NCBI GenBank assembly: GCA_017937285.1
Contig: JAGBDU010000020.1
Span: 1 to 44,259, forward strand
Direction of reading: 5' to 3'
From: Clostridia bacterium
Lineage (GTDB): Bacteria > Bacillota > Clostridia > TANB77 > CAG-508
DNA length: 44,259 bases
In this document: positions 24,538-33,091 of the stretch, one piece after another
Layout of the letters: the number at the start of each line of letters is the position of its first letter
How positions within the stretch are numbered: the stretch's first letter is position 1
The notes under the pieces: model-generated
Told to the model about the DNA's origin: nothing
Database searches by the model: none
The model's input: the letters and a program-made list of their open reading frames with translations, nothing else
Position numbers and translations under genes: made by a program

Positions 24538-26263
24538 GTTAGTGTAAAATTTATGTAGGCAAAAATAAAAATTTTGTCTACATTTTTCAATTTAATATTG
24601 AAAAAACATGGTTAATCCAATAGAATGTAATCGACGAAAACCACATTTGAAAGGATTGATAACCATGTTTGATAAAATTATAACAAGTGATGAAGTGAAA
24701 TTCAATGATTTAGAGAAAAAAATATTTAAATTTGTATGTTTTTTAGGATGTTTAATAATAAAATTGATGTTAGAGTCTTATGATAGAAAGTTAATGGATG
24801 CCAGAGATAAGAAAAAATATAGACATAAAGGATTACGAGAAACATCAGTAAATACCGTAATGGGCGAAATAAAATATAAAAGGGTAATGTATGAAGTTCA
24901 AGAAGAAGGAATTAAAAAAACAATATATTTATTAGATGAAAAATTGAAAATAAGTGTAGAAGGAAAAGTATCAAGTAATTTAGTAGAAAAAGTAGTTGAA
25001 ACAGTACCAATAACAGATTCATATAGAAAAGCAGAAGAAGTAATAGATACAACAACAAATACATCATTAAGTCATGAAAAAATAAGGAATATGATAGTGA
25101 AGATTGGAGATAAAATAACAAATAAAGAAAAAGAAGAAAGAAAATTACTTGATAAAAACCAATTAATAGCAGGAGTAAAAGAAATAACAGCATTATTTGA
25201 AGAAGCAGATGGATTATGGATAAATTTACAAGGAAAAGATAGAAAAGAAAGATTAGAAAAAAATAAAAAGAAAGCAGAGAAAGAAAATAAAGAATTCAAT
25301 CCAAAGATGAAAATAAAAACAGAGTTAAAGTTGCATGTTATGTATGAAGGATGGAAAAAAGATGACCCAAGACATGGATTAGTAAATAAACAATATATAG
25401 CAGGAATAATGAAACCAAAAGAGATGGCGAAATTAAGAGATGCAAGAGTATTTAGCCAATATGATGAAAGTAAAATAAAATTAAGAGTAGTAAATGGAGA
25501 TGGAGCAAAATGGACAAAAGGAATAACAGTAAAAGAAGGAATATATCAAAAAGATCAATTTCATATAATGCAAGAAATAATAAGAGATGTACCAAAAGAA
25601 TATAGAAATATATTTGTAGAATTAATAAATAAAAAGGAGTTTGAAAAAATAAAACCAGCAATAGATGGATTAAAATATGAATTAGGAGGAGAATATCAAG
25701 GAATAAAGAAATTAAACAGATTAGAAAGTTATTTAAGTAATGATTTAGAAAGATATCAAGATTTAGTAGAAGTACCCGAAGCACCAGAAGGTATAGAATA
25801 TAGAAATATGGGAACGCAAGAAAGTCAAATATTTAGTAAGTTAAAGAAAAGATTCTGCAGTGGAAGAAAAGCATTTGGAATACATGGAGCAAATGCATTA
25901 AGTAAGGTGTGTGTATTAAGCGAAAAATTCAAATTAGAAGATATAGAAACACCAATACCAATAGATACAAGTGTCGAAGATTGGATAAAAGAAATTGAAG
26001 AAAATGTAAAAAGAAACAAACAACATAGAGCAAATAGAAAAGAAACAGAAGAAAATAAAAATATAAAAAATGTAATAATAAATTCAAAATTCATGAAAGA
26101 AATAATTAAAATGAAAGAGTTTTCAGATATGAGATGTAGTTTTTAAAAAGAAAAAGGCTATGTTTTATTAAGAGAACCAAAAATAAATAAAGGTTGAAAG
26201 CAAAGGCATTTGAGGATTAAAAATAAAAGATAAAAAAATTGCCTACATTTACTTGACACATAC
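24538..26263 (+). mobile_element. complete ISLre2-type insertion sequence
   Basis: The element carries one transposase gene and is flanked by a 9-bp direct repeat, GAGATATAA, at 24529-24537 and 26264-26272. Imperfect terminal inverted repeats are GTTAGTGTAAAATTTATGTA at the left and, reverse-complemented, GTATGTGTCAAGTAAATGTA at the right, both continuing GGCAA. A 9-bp duplication and about 1.7 kb are what is expected for ISLre2 elements. The insertion sits between the xerD region and the rplU promoter, whose -35 begins 18 bp after the right repeat. Confidence 0.88.
24665..26146 (+). CDS. ISLre2 family transposase (UPF0236 type)
   Basis: A roughly 493-residue transposase, apparently intact. 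The N-terminal region contains LMLESYDRKLMDARDKKKYR and ETSVNTVMGEIKYKRVMYE, and the centre holds GVKEITALFEEADGLWINLQ with the probable first catalytic acid and VVNGDGAKWTKG with the second. The late block (FCSGRKAFGIHGANALSK) is also typical of the family. The start is taken at 24665 because GAAAGGATTG lies just upstream; an in-frame ATG at 24608 has no site. It is the only gene of the element at 24538-26263. Confidence 0.88.
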   Translation: MFDKIITSDEVKFNDLEKKIFKFVCFLGCLIIKLMLESYDRKLMDARDKKKYRHKGLRETSVNTVMGEIKYKRVMYEVQEEGIKKTIYLLDEKLKISVEGKVSSNLVEKVVETVPITDSYRKAEEVIDTTTNTSLSHEKIRNMIVKIGDKITNKEKEERKLLDKNQLIAGVKEITALFEEADGLWINLQGKDRKERLEKNKKKAEKENKEFNPKMKIKTELKLHVMYEGWKKDDPRHGLVNKQYIAGIMKPKEMAKLRDARVFSQYDESKIKLRVVNGDGAKWTKGITVKEGIYQKDQFHIMQEIIRDVPKEYRNIFVELINKKEFEKIKPAIDGLKYELGGEYQGIKKLNRLESYLSNDLERYQDLVEVPEAPEGIEYRNMGTQESQIFSKLKKRFCSGRKAFGIHGANALSKVCVLSEKFKLEDIETPIPIDTSVEDWIKEIEENVKRNKQHRANRKETEENKNIKNVIINSKFMKEIIKMKEFSDMRCSF

Positions 26264-26290
26264 GAGATATAAAAAGCTTAAAAATAACAA

Positions 26291-26319
26291 TTGACAAAAG
26301 ATGTAAATCATGATAGAAT
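26291..26319 (+). promoter_or_regulatory. rplU-rpmA promoter
   Basis: Consensus TTGACA at 26291-26296, 17-bp spacer, TAGAAT at 26314-26319. It lies just outside the insertion sequence, so the insertion spared it. Confidence 0.85.
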
Positions 26320-26326
26320 ATAAAAC

Positions 26327-26400
26327 TGTAAGCCGCCTGAGTCGGGTTCATAAAGGTTAATTAAGTTTAACTACCTAGTATTTTATGCTTAGCGAGTATA
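26327..26400 (+). ncRNA. ribosomal protein L21 leader
   Basis: The transcribed region before rplU holds a structured segment (GTAAGCCGCCTGAGTCGGG ... ACTACCTAGTATTTTATGC) in the position and with the look of the Firmicutes L21 leader, which is thought to bind L21 for autoregulation. Assigned by position and pattern. Confidence 0.65.
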
Positions 26401-26423
26401 CATATAAAGGGAGGTGTACTTAA

Positions 26424-26738
26424 ATGTACGCAGTAATTGAAAGTTGTGGAAAACAATATAAAGTTGCAGAAGGTGACGTAGTATTCTTCGAAAAATTAAA
26501 TTCAGAAGCAGGAGATACAGTAAAATTTGATAAAGTTGTATTAGTATCTGATGACAAAAAAGTAGAAGTTGGAGCTCCTTATGTAAATGGTGTATCTGTA
26601 GAAGGAACAGTTGTTGCAAATGGTAAAGCTAAAAAAGTTTTAGTTTACAAATACAAAGCAAAGAAAAACTACAGAAGAACACAAGGACACAGACAACCAT
26701 ATACAAAGGTTGAAATAAAAAGTATAAAAATGGCATAA
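26424..26738 (+). CDS. rplU: 50S ribosomal protein L21
   Basis: A 104-residue L21 of normal length, part of the large ribosomal subunit where it contacts 23S rRNA. It begins [18 protein letters not shown], with the conserved [11 protein letters not shown] and the C-terminal [19 protein letters not shown] signature. GGGAGGTG precedes the ATG. L27 follows after 55 bp with no gene between. In most Firmicutes the cysteine protease Prp gene lies between the two; here it is absent. Confidence 0.98.
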   Translation: MYAVIESCGKQYKVAEGDVVFFEKLNSEAGDTVKFDKVVLVSDDKKVEVGAPYVNGVSVEGTVVANGKAKKVLVYKYKAKKNYRRTQGHRQPYTKVEIKSIKMA

Positions 26739-26793
26739 TTATAGCCAGATAAGAAATAAAGTAAAATCCATAGTACGGAAGGAGTGAAAAAAC

Positions 26794-27060
26794 ATGGCTC
26801 ATAAGAAAGGACAAGGTAGTACCCATAATGGTAGAGACAGTGAGTCTAAGCGTCTTGGTTTAAAAAGAGCTGATGGACAAATAGTTCCAGCAGGAAATAT
26901 ATTAGTAAGACAAAGAGGAACAAAAATCCATCCAGGAACAAACGTAGGAATCGGAAGCGACGATACATTATATGCAAAAGTTACTGGTAAAGTTAAATTT
27001 GAAAGATTAGGAAAAGATAAGAAAAAAGTTAGCGTATATCCAGTAGAAGAAAATAAATAA
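26794..27060 (+). CDS. rpmA: 50S ribosomal protein L27, without N-terminal extension
   Basis: An 88-residue L27; its N-terminal tail reaches the peptidyl transferase centre. It begins [20 protein letters not shown], the form found in E. coli-type bacteria. Most Firmicutes instead carry an extra nine-residue N-terminal leader ending in a Phe-Phe/Leu-Phe-Ala cut site that Prp removes. The absence of both the leader and the prp gene is internally consistent. GGAAGGAGTG precedes the ATG. Confidence 0.98.
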   Translation: MAHKKGQGSTHNGRDSESKRLGLKRADGQIVPAGNILVRQRGTKIHPGTNVGIGSDDTLYAKVTGKVKFERLGKDKKKVSVYPVEENK

Positions 27061-27065
27061 TAAAA

Positions 27066-27101
27066 AAACCATTAGAATAAAAAAGTTCTAATGGTTTTTA
27101 T
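27066..27101 (+). terminator. rplU-rpmA terminator
   Basis: ACCATTAGAA pairs with TTCTAATGGT around an 8-base loop, followed by TTTTTAT. Confidence 0.88.
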
Positions 27102-27139
27102 GATATATTATAAAGATGAATGAAAGAAGGACATAAATA

Positions 27140-27565
27140 ATGAATGATTTTGAAACTAAAATAGTTGTAAGATATGCAGAAACAGATCAAATGGGAGTTG
27201 TACACCACTCTGTATATCCAGTATGGTATGAGGTAGCTCGTACAGAATACGCAAGAAAATATATAATACCATACTCAGAAGCGGAAAAAATAGGTATAAT
27301 GATGCCAGTATCAGAGCTAACAAGTAAATATTATAAATCAGCTTTTTATGAAGATGAACTAACAATAAAAACAGAAGTAGAAAAAATATCTCCTGTAAGA
27401 ATAAAATTTAGATATAAAGTTTATAACCAAAATAATGAATTAATAAACACAGGAACAACAATGCATGCATGGACCGATAAAAATTTAAAAATATTAAATA
27501 TAAAAAAGGCATTTCCGGAGATTTATAAAAAATTAGAAGCTTTGGAGGTATCAGAGAATAAATAA
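27140..27565 (+). CDS. acyl-CoA thioesterase, YbgC/FadM-like hotdog fold
   Basis: A 141-residue cytoplasmic hotdog-fold thioesterase. The hallmark segment RYAETDQMGVVHHSVYPVWY carries the catalytic Asp and the adjacent His, and FARTEY-type ARTEYARKY follows. The end has TTMHAWTDKNLKI. These enzymes hydrolyse acyl-CoA or acyl-ACP thioesters; the chain specificity cannot be read. GAAAGAAGGAC precedes the ATG. It stands alone after the L27 terminator. Confidence 0.9.
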   Translation: MNDFETKIVVRYAETDQMGVVHHSVYPVWYEVARTEYARKYIIPYSEAEKIGIMMPVSELTSKYYKSAFYEDELTIKTEVEKISPVRIKFRYKVYNQNNELINTGTTMHAWTDKNLKILNIKKAFPEIYKKLEALEVSENK

Positions 27566-27600
27566 AAAGTGATTTAATTCTACAGCTACTTAATCTTTAC

Positions 27601-27672
27601 GTTATAATTTACAGCTAAAAGTGAGCCGTTCCAAAGGGATTATATTATAAAAAAATGGCTGTGAATAGTAAC
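27601..27672 (+). repeat. complete R1 intergenic element
   Basis: 72 bp from GTTATAATTTACAG through AAAAGTGAGCCGTTCCAAA and GGGATTATATTATAA to CTGTGAATAGTAAC; the ends are imperfect inverted repeats. Confidence 0.9.
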
Positions 27673-27712
27673 ATCTTTACACCTAAATTTTGTAAAAATT
27701 TAAATTTAGGTC

Positions 27713-27741
27713 TTGCCAAAAATACAATTAAATAATATAAT
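27713..27741 (+). promoter_or_regulatory. promoter of the Mn2+ riboswitch transcript
   Basis: TTGCCA at 27713-27718, 17-bp spacer, consensus TATAAT at 27736-27741. Confidence 0.75.
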
Positions 27742-27751
27742 ACAAAAAATA

Positions 27752-27879
27752 AAAAAGGGAGTAGCTTAAAAACTACTAATCAACAATCGCGATATAAATC
27801 TGGTTAGTAACCTAAATGGTAAGCAAGACTTTTAAAGAAGAGGTGATTTTATGTAATTTTTTCTTTAAAGGTCTTTTTT
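27752..27879 (+). ncRNA. yybP-ykoY (Mn2+) riboswitch with terminator
   Basis: AAAGGGAGTAGC near the 5' end and GGTAAGCAAGACTTT near the 3' side match the two conserved strands of the yybP-ykoY aptamer. It is followed by a terminator, GACTTTTAAAGAA pairing with TTCTTTAAAGGTC and a T-run to 27879. This aptamer binds Mn2+ and turns on exporters. The gene downstream is a cation-transporting P-type ATPase, a well-known target class. Confidence 0.8.
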
Positions 27880-27916
27880 GGTATAAAATTTGTCAAAAAA
27901 AAGTACATAAATTATT

Positions 27917-27945
27917 TTGACTATTAAAGTTAAATATGTTATAAA
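27917..27945 (+). promoter_or_regulatory. second promoter downstream of the riboswitch terminator
   Basis: TTGACT at 27917-27922, 17-bp spacer, TATAAA at 27940-27945, located after the riboswitch terminator and 76 bp before the ATPase gene. If active it would give riboswitch-independent basal expression. Confidence 0.6.
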
Positions 27946-28021
27946 ATACATAAATAATAAGAATTTGACAAATGATATATGAAAAAAGACAAAAGATAAT
28001 AAAAAAGGAGGAATATCATTA

Positions 28022-30820
28022 ATGGAAAAAAATTGGTATAATTTATCAATCGAAGAAACAGAAAAAAAATTAGAAACAAATTTAAATTCAGGTCTTACAA
28101 CAGATCAAGTATTAAAATCTCGTGAAAAATATGGTTACAATGAATTAAAAGCACAAAAAAAGAAAAGCTTATTTGTAAAATTTTTAGAGCAATTTAAAGA
28201 TTTTATGATAATAATTTTAATAATAGCAGCAATTATATCTGGAGTAGTAGGATACATAGAAGGAGAAGGAATAACAGATTCAATAATAATTTTTATAGTA
28301 ATAATTGTAAACGCAATTGTAGGTGTAGCACAAGAAAGTAAAGCAGAAAAATCATTAGAAGCTCTTCAAAAACTAAGTAGCCATGTGGCTAAAGTTATAA
28401 GAAACGGAAATTTAGAAGTTGTTGCATCAAAAGATTTAGTACCAGGAGATATAGTAGTTTTAGATACAGGAGACTATGTACCAGCAGATTTAAGAATAAT
28501 AGAAAGTGTTAATTTAAAATCACAAGAAGCGTCACTTACAGGTGAATCTGTACCAGTAGAAAAAATGTCAAATAAAATAGATTCTGAAAAAATAGGTATA
28601 GGTGACAGAAGCAATATGCTATTTTCATCATCATTAATAACATATGGTCGAGGAAAAGGTATTGTTGTAGAAACAGGAATGGAAACAGAAGTTGGAAAAA
28701 TTGCAGGAATTATAAGTAACACAGTTGATAGTGAAACACCACTTCAAACAAAATTAAATAAACTAGGAAAAACATTAGGAATAGCAGCAATAGCAATTTG
28801 TATAATTATTTTTGTAATAGGACTTTTATATAAAAAAGATCCATTAGATATGTTTATGACAGCAGTTAGCTTAGCAGTAGCAGCAATTCCAGAAGGATTA
28901 GCAGCAGTATCAACAATTGTTTTAGCAATAGGTGTACAAAGAATGGTAAAAAAACATGCTATTGTTAAAAAATTGCCAGCAGTAGAAACATTAGGAAGTG
29001 CAAGTGTAATATGTTCAGATAAAACAGGAACTTTAACACAAAATAAAATGACTGTTAAAAAAATATTCTATGATGGAAAATTAGAAAATATAGAAGAAAT
29101 AAAAGAAATTTCTCCTGACTTGAAAGAGCTGATATATATAAGTATGATGTGTAATGATACTAAAGTAGGAGCAGACAATAAATTAACAGGAGACCCAACC
29201 GAAACAGCACTAATAGATATGGGATTCAATTTAGACTTTGATCCAACAATATTAGAAACAATGCCAAGAGCAAAAGAAATTCCATTTGACTCGGAAAGAA
29301 AATTAATGACAACTGTAAACAAAAGAGATGGTAAATATTATGTATTTACAAAAGGTGGAATTGATGAATTATTAAAAAGATGTACTAAATATATAGTAAA
29401 TGGTGAAGTAAAAAGCGATTTACAAAATTACATGTCAGAAATTAGAAAATATAATGAAAATATGGCAAATGATGCATTAAGAGTTCTTGCAATGGGATAC
29501 AAAATATTAGACTATGAACCAACAGATGAAGAAATGAAAAACATGGAAAATGATTTAATATATGTTGGAATGGTAGGAATGATAGATCCACCAAGAGAAG
29601 AAGTTAAATTAGCAGTTGAAAAATGTAAATCAGCAGGAATAAAAACTGTAATGATTACAGGAGATCATAAAGCCACAGCAGTAGCAATAGCAAAAGACTT
29701 AGGAATTCTTTGTGAAGGTGATGAGGCAATAACAGGTAGTCAGTTAGAAGAAATGTCTGATGAAGAGCTAACCAAAAATGTTAGAAAATATGCAGTATAT
29801 GCACGTGTATCACCAGAGCACAAAGTAAGAATTGTAAAAGCATGGCAAGCAAATGGAGAAATAGTTGCAATGACAGGTGATGGTGTAAATGATGCTCCAG
29901 CACTAAAAACAGCAGATATTGGATGTGCAATGGGAATAGTAGGTACAGATGTATCAAAAGAAGCAGCAGATGTAATTTTAACAGACGATAACTTTGCAAC
30001 AATAGTTTCTTCAGTTGAAGAAGGACGTAGAATTTATGATAATATATTAAAAGCAATACAATTCTTATTATCAAGCAATGTAGGAGAAATAATAGTATTA
30101 TTTATAGCAATTTTAATAGCACCTATTCTAAGTTCAAAATATGGAATAGACATTAATTTAATTACACCATTATTACCAATCCACATTTTATGGATAAACT
30201 TAGTAACAGACTCACTTCCAGCATTAGCATTAGCAGTTGATCCAGCAGAAAAAGATATAATGAAAAGAAAACCAGTTAAAAGCAAAAAAGGTATATTTAC
30301 AAAAGGAATGAGTTGGAGAATCATATACCAAGGATTTATGATAGGTATATTAACACTTGCAGCATTTATAATAGGAATTGCAACACCAGATGATAAATTA
30401 CCTACAATGATAGATATAGATGGAAAAATTTATAGTATAGAAGAAGTATCAAATGTAGATGAGCTACTTGCAAATGGAGCAACAATACTAGATAAAGGCG
30501 AAGTAAAAGTAGAAATAGGTCAAGCAATGGCATTTATAGTATTAGCATTAAGCGAATTAGTTCATGTGTTTAATATAAGAAATAATAAAAAATCTATATT
30601 TAAAACAGGAATTGGAGGCAATAAGTGGTTATTTGGAGCAATAGCAGTAGCAGCAGTTTTAGTATTTGTAATATTACTAATACCAGGCTTAAGACATATA
30701 TTTAGCATACCAGTATTACCAGCAGCAAATATAATTGAAATAATTTGTTTGGTATTGGCACCGATTGTTGTTGTTGAGTTATTTAAATTATTTAAAATAA
30801 ATACTATAAAGGAAGATTAA
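28022..30820 (+). CDS. cation-transporting P-type ATPase (Ca2+/Mn2+, P2A-like)
   Basis: A 932-residue P2-type ATPase. The actuator loop has LTGESVPVEK, the phosphorylation site is CSDKTGTLTQNKMT, the hinge is MTGDGVNDAPALK, and the nucleotide-binding segment includes ITGDHKATA. Membrane helix 4 has AAIPEGLAAV and helix 6 NLVTDSLPALALAVDP, matching Ca2+ pumps of the SERCA/PMR1 class, which also move Mn2+. The Mn2+ riboswitch upstream suggests export to relieve Mn2+ stress, as for L. lactis YoaB or S. pneumoniae MgtA. An AAGGAGG site is 8 bases before the ATG. An extra loop between the late helices (about 790-830) is longer than usual. Confidence 0.94.
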   Translation: MEKNWYNLSIEETEKKLETNLNSGLTTDQVLKSREKYGYNELKAQKKKSLFVKFLEQFKDFMIIILIIAAIISGVVGYIEGEGITDSIIIFIVIIVNAIVGVAQESKAEKSLEALQKLSSHVAKVIRNGNLEVVASKDLVPGDIVVLDTGDYVPADLRIIESVNLKSQEASLTGESVPVEKMSNKIDSEKIGIGDRSNMLFSSSLITYGRGKGIVVETGMETEVGKIAGIISNTVDSETPLQTKLNKLGKTLGIAAIAICIIIFVIGLLYKKDPLDMFMTAVSLAVAAIPEGLAAVSTIVLAIGVQRMVKKHAIVKKLPAVETLGSASVICSDKTGTLTQNKMTVKKIFYDGKLENIEEIKEISPDLKELIYISMMCNDTKVGADNKLTGDPTETALIDMGFNLDFDPTILETMPRAKEIPFDSERKLMTTVNKRDGKYYVFTKGGIDELLKRCTKYIVNGEVKSDLQNYMSEIRKYNENMANDALRVLAMGYKILDYEPTDEEMKNMENDLIYVGMVGMIDPPREEVKLAVEKCKSAGIKTVMITGDHKATAVAIAKDLGILCEGDEAITGSQLEEMSDEELTKNVRKYAVYARVSPEHKVRIVKAWQANGEIVAMTGDGVNDAPALKTADIGCAMGIVGTDVSKEAADVILTDDNFATIVSSVEEGRRIYDNILKAIQFLLSSNVGEIIVLFIAILIAPILSSKYGIDINLITPLLPIHILWINLVTDSLPALALAVDPAEKDIMKRKPVKSKKGIFTKGMSWRIIYQGFMIGILTLAAFIIGIATPDDKLPTMIDIDGKIYSIEEVSNVDELLANGATILDKGEVKVEIGQAMAFIVLALSELVHVFNIRNNKKSIFKTGIGGNKWLFGAIAVAAVLVFVILLIPGLRHIFSIPVLPAANIIEIICLVLAPIVVVELFKLFKINTIKED

Positions 30821-30822
30821 TT

Positions 30823-30872
30823 ATAAAAAAATTGTAATCCCTTTTCTACTACTAAAAAAAATGACTGTGAAC
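30823..30872 (-). repeat. R2 intergenic element, reverse copy
   Basis: GTAATCCCTTTTCTACTACT then AAAAAAAATGACTGTGAAC: R2 core with the outer end truncated. It lies head-to-head with the next copy. Confidence 0.75.
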
Positions 30873-30883
30873 AAACCATAAAT

Positions 30884-30940
30884 TGTTACAATTCACGGCA
30901 TTTGTTAGAGTAGTGAAAAAGGGATTATATTATAAAAAAA
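30884..30940 (+). repeat. R2 intergenic element, forward copy
   Basis: GTTACAATTCACGGCATTTG then TTAGAGTAGTGAAAAAGGG and ATTATATTATAAAAAA. R2 shares ends and the ATTATATTATAA tail with R1 but has TTAGAGTAGTGGAAAA in place of GTGAGCCGTTCCAAA. Confidence 0.8.
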
Positions 30941-31026
30941 TATTTATAAATTTTTAATAACATATTTATTTTTGTGTAAATTAGTGATATAAATATTTGT
31001 AAAATAAAATGTTAGGAGAAAAAATT

Positions 31027-32193
31027 ATGAAAATATCAGAAGACATTATTTACATAGGAGCAAACGACAAAGATATTGATTTATTTGAAAGTCAATATAA
31101 AGTGCCAAATGGAATATCATATAATTCATATGTAATAAAAGATGAAAAAACTGTAATTATGGATACAGTAGATAGACGTAAAACAACTGAATGGCTTGAA
31201 AGTTTAGAAAAAGCACTTGAAGGAAAAGTTCCAGATTATTTAGTAGTATCACATTTAGAGCCAGATCATGCATACAATATTGAGTTATTAGTAAGTAAAT
31301 ACCCAACAATGAAAATAGTAGGAAATAACAAAACATTTGCATTTATGCCACAATTTTTTGATATAGCAGATTTTGAAGAAAGAAAAATTTTAGTAAAAGA
31401 AGGAGATACTTTAAATTTAGGTAAACATTGTTTGCAATTTTTTATGGCACCCATGGTACATTGGCCAGAAGTAATGGTAACATATGAGAAAACAGAAAAA
31501 GTATTATTTTCAGCAGATGCATTTGGAAAATTTGGATGTATAGATACAGAAGAAGGTTGGAAAAATGAAAAAGACCTTGATGAAGCTCGTAGATATTATA
31601 TAAATATTGTTGGAAAATATGGAATGCAAGTACAAGCAGCACTTAAAAAATTATCAACATTAGATATTAACACAATATGTCCATTACATGGTCCAATTTT
31701 AAAAGAAAATCTTGAATATTATATCAATAAATATAATATTTGGAGTAGTTATATACCAGAAGAAGATGGAATATTAATTGCATATGCATCAATCCATGGA
31801 AATACTGCAGATGCAGCAAATAAATTAGCAGATATATTAAAAAAAGATGGATATAATAATATATGTGTAAAAGATTTATCAAGATGCGATTTTTCAGAAG
31901 CTATATCAGAAGCATTTAAATATAGCAAATTAATACTTGCTTCTTCAACATATAATATGGGAATATTTCCTCCAATGGCAAACTTTTTAAACAGATTAAA
32001 AGGTCTAAATTATCAAAATAGAAAAGTAGCGATTATAGAAAATGGAACATGGGCTCCAAATTCTGGAAAATGTATGAACGAAATTTTATCAGAAATGAAA
32101 GACATTGATTTAATTCAACCTATAATTACTATTAAATCAAAATTGAATGAAAATAATTTAAAAGAATTAGAAAATTTATCAAAGGAGTTGTAA
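31027..32193 (+). CDS. flavodiiron protein (A-type flavoprotein, O2/NO reductase)
   Basis: A 388-residue flavodiiron protein that reduces O2 to water or NO to N2O in the cytoplasm of anaerobes, taking electrons from rubredoxin. The metallo-beta-lactamase-like domain has the diiron ligands in SHLEPDHAYN (near residue 76), HWPEVM, LFSADAFGKFG and CPLHGPI. The flavodoxin domain starts near 245 with IAYASIHGNTADAANKL. The start is the ATG at 31027, because TTAGGAGAAA lies just before it; an ATG at 31009 lies upstream of that site. A rubredoxin gene follows 124 bp downstream, its likely electron donor. Confidence 0.95.
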   Translation: MKISEDIIYIGANDKDIDLFESQYKVPNGISYNSYVIKDEKTVIMDTVDRRKTTEWLESLEKALEGKVPDYLVVSHLEPDHAYNIELLVSKYPTMKIVGNNKTFAFMPQFFDIADFEERKILVKEGDTLNLGKHCLQFFMAPMVHWPEVMVTYEKTEKVLFSADAFGKFGCIDTEEGWKNEKDLDEARRYYINIVGKYGMQVQAALKKLSTLDINTICPLHGPILKENLEYYINKYNIWSSYIPEEDGILIAYASIHGNTADAANKLADILKKDGYNNICVKDLSRCDFSEAISEAFKYSKLILASSTYNMGIFPPMANFLNRLKGLNYQNRKVAIIENGTWAPNSGKCMNEILSEMKDIDLIQPIITIKSKLNENNLKELENLSKEL

Positions 32194-32317
32194 AAATTAT
32201 TTTTTAAAAAAATTATAACTCCATATAATCAAATAAAATATAATAGTAGCAATCTATTTAAATTATATAGGTATTTATGATAATTGTTTATCATAGACTT
32301 TGAAGGAGGTGAAAAAT

Positions 32318-32455
32318 ATGAAATATAGATGTACAGCTTGTGGATATATTTATGATGATGAAAAAGAAGGAGTAAAATTTGTAGATTTACCAGATGATTG
32401 GACATGTCCTTTATGTGGACTTGGAAAAGATATGTTTGAAGAAGTAGATGAGTAA
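32318..32455 (+). CDS. rubredoxin, short form
   Basis: A 45-residue rubredoxin: [11 protein letters not shown] at the N terminus and [18 protein letters not shown] at the C terminus supply the four Cys ligands of one iron. Typical rubredoxins have 52-54 residues; this one lacks about seven residues in the loop before VKFVDLPDD, like the short rubredoxin of Desulfovibrio desulfuricans. AAGGAGGTG precedes the ATG. It probably passes electrons to the flavodiiron protein immediately upstream, for oxygen or NO detoxification. Confidence 0.95.
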   Translation: MKYRCTACGYIYDDEKEGVKFVDLPDDWTCPLCGLGKDMFEEVDE

Positions 32456-32586
32456 TTACAATATTTGTAATAAGAATGTTGTAAATTGGATATGTTAAAA
32501 ATGTGTAAACAAAAAATTATTTTGTATATATTTAACGCATCTAATTACCAAATTTTCAAGCAATAAATAACAAAAATAAGATTAAA

Positions 32587-32625
32587 ATGTGGCTAGATTA
32601 TACTAAAAAACTAATCTAGCCACAT
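32587..32625 (+). terminator. hairpin after rubredoxin
   Basis: ATGTGGCTAGATTA (32587-32600) and TAATCTAGCCACAT (32612-32625) form a perfect 14-bp stem. Only a weak T-rich stretch follows, so its termination strength is uncertain. Confidence 0.65.
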
Positions 32626-32687
32626 ATATTATTTGGTAGGATAATATAAAAAATAAAAGCTAATAATATATTGGGAGGCGATATATT

Positions 32688-33059
32688 ATGGAAAATTTTA
32701 AAAATAATGATAAAGTAAAAAAAGAAAGGCAATTAGAGAATCTGACTAATTTAGTTGAAAACCATACTCGTACAGAAAGGCATTTAGAGCAATATTCTGA
32801 AATAGGAAATAAAGAAAATAAAGATATAGCAAGAAAAAAACAAGAAATTAGAGAAGAAGAAATGCAAAATTTAAAGGATAAAATAATAACAGGAGATAAA
32901 CAAACTCCAGAAGAAATTTTAGAAGATACAAAGACAAAATATAAATTAACAGGAAGGTATGTTGCAAACAACTATAACAATATACCAGAAGAAAACTTAA
33001 AAAAAATACAAGAAAAACAAAAAAATAGAAAAATACAGATTGAAAATTTTGAAGAATAG
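32688..33059 (+). CDS. small highly charged protein of unknown function
   Basis: A 123-residue, Lys/Glu/Asn-rich, predicted all-helical protein without membrane segments or cysteines. I do not recognise it. Its C-terminal third (TPEEILEDTKTKYKLTGRYV) is the least repetitive part. GGGAGGCG precedes the ATG. It lies 32 bp upstream of a thioredoxin gene and may be the first gene of the thioredoxin-FTR operon; no redox motif links it to that function. Confidence 0.7.
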   Translation: MENFKNNDKVKKERQLENLTNLVENHTRTERHLEQYSEIGNKENKDIARKKQEIREEEMQNLKDKIITGDKQTPEEILEDTKTKYKLTGRYVANNYNNIPEENLKKIQEKQKNRKIQIENFEE

Positions 33060-33091
33060 GAATAAAATAAGAATAAAAAGGAGAATGATTT

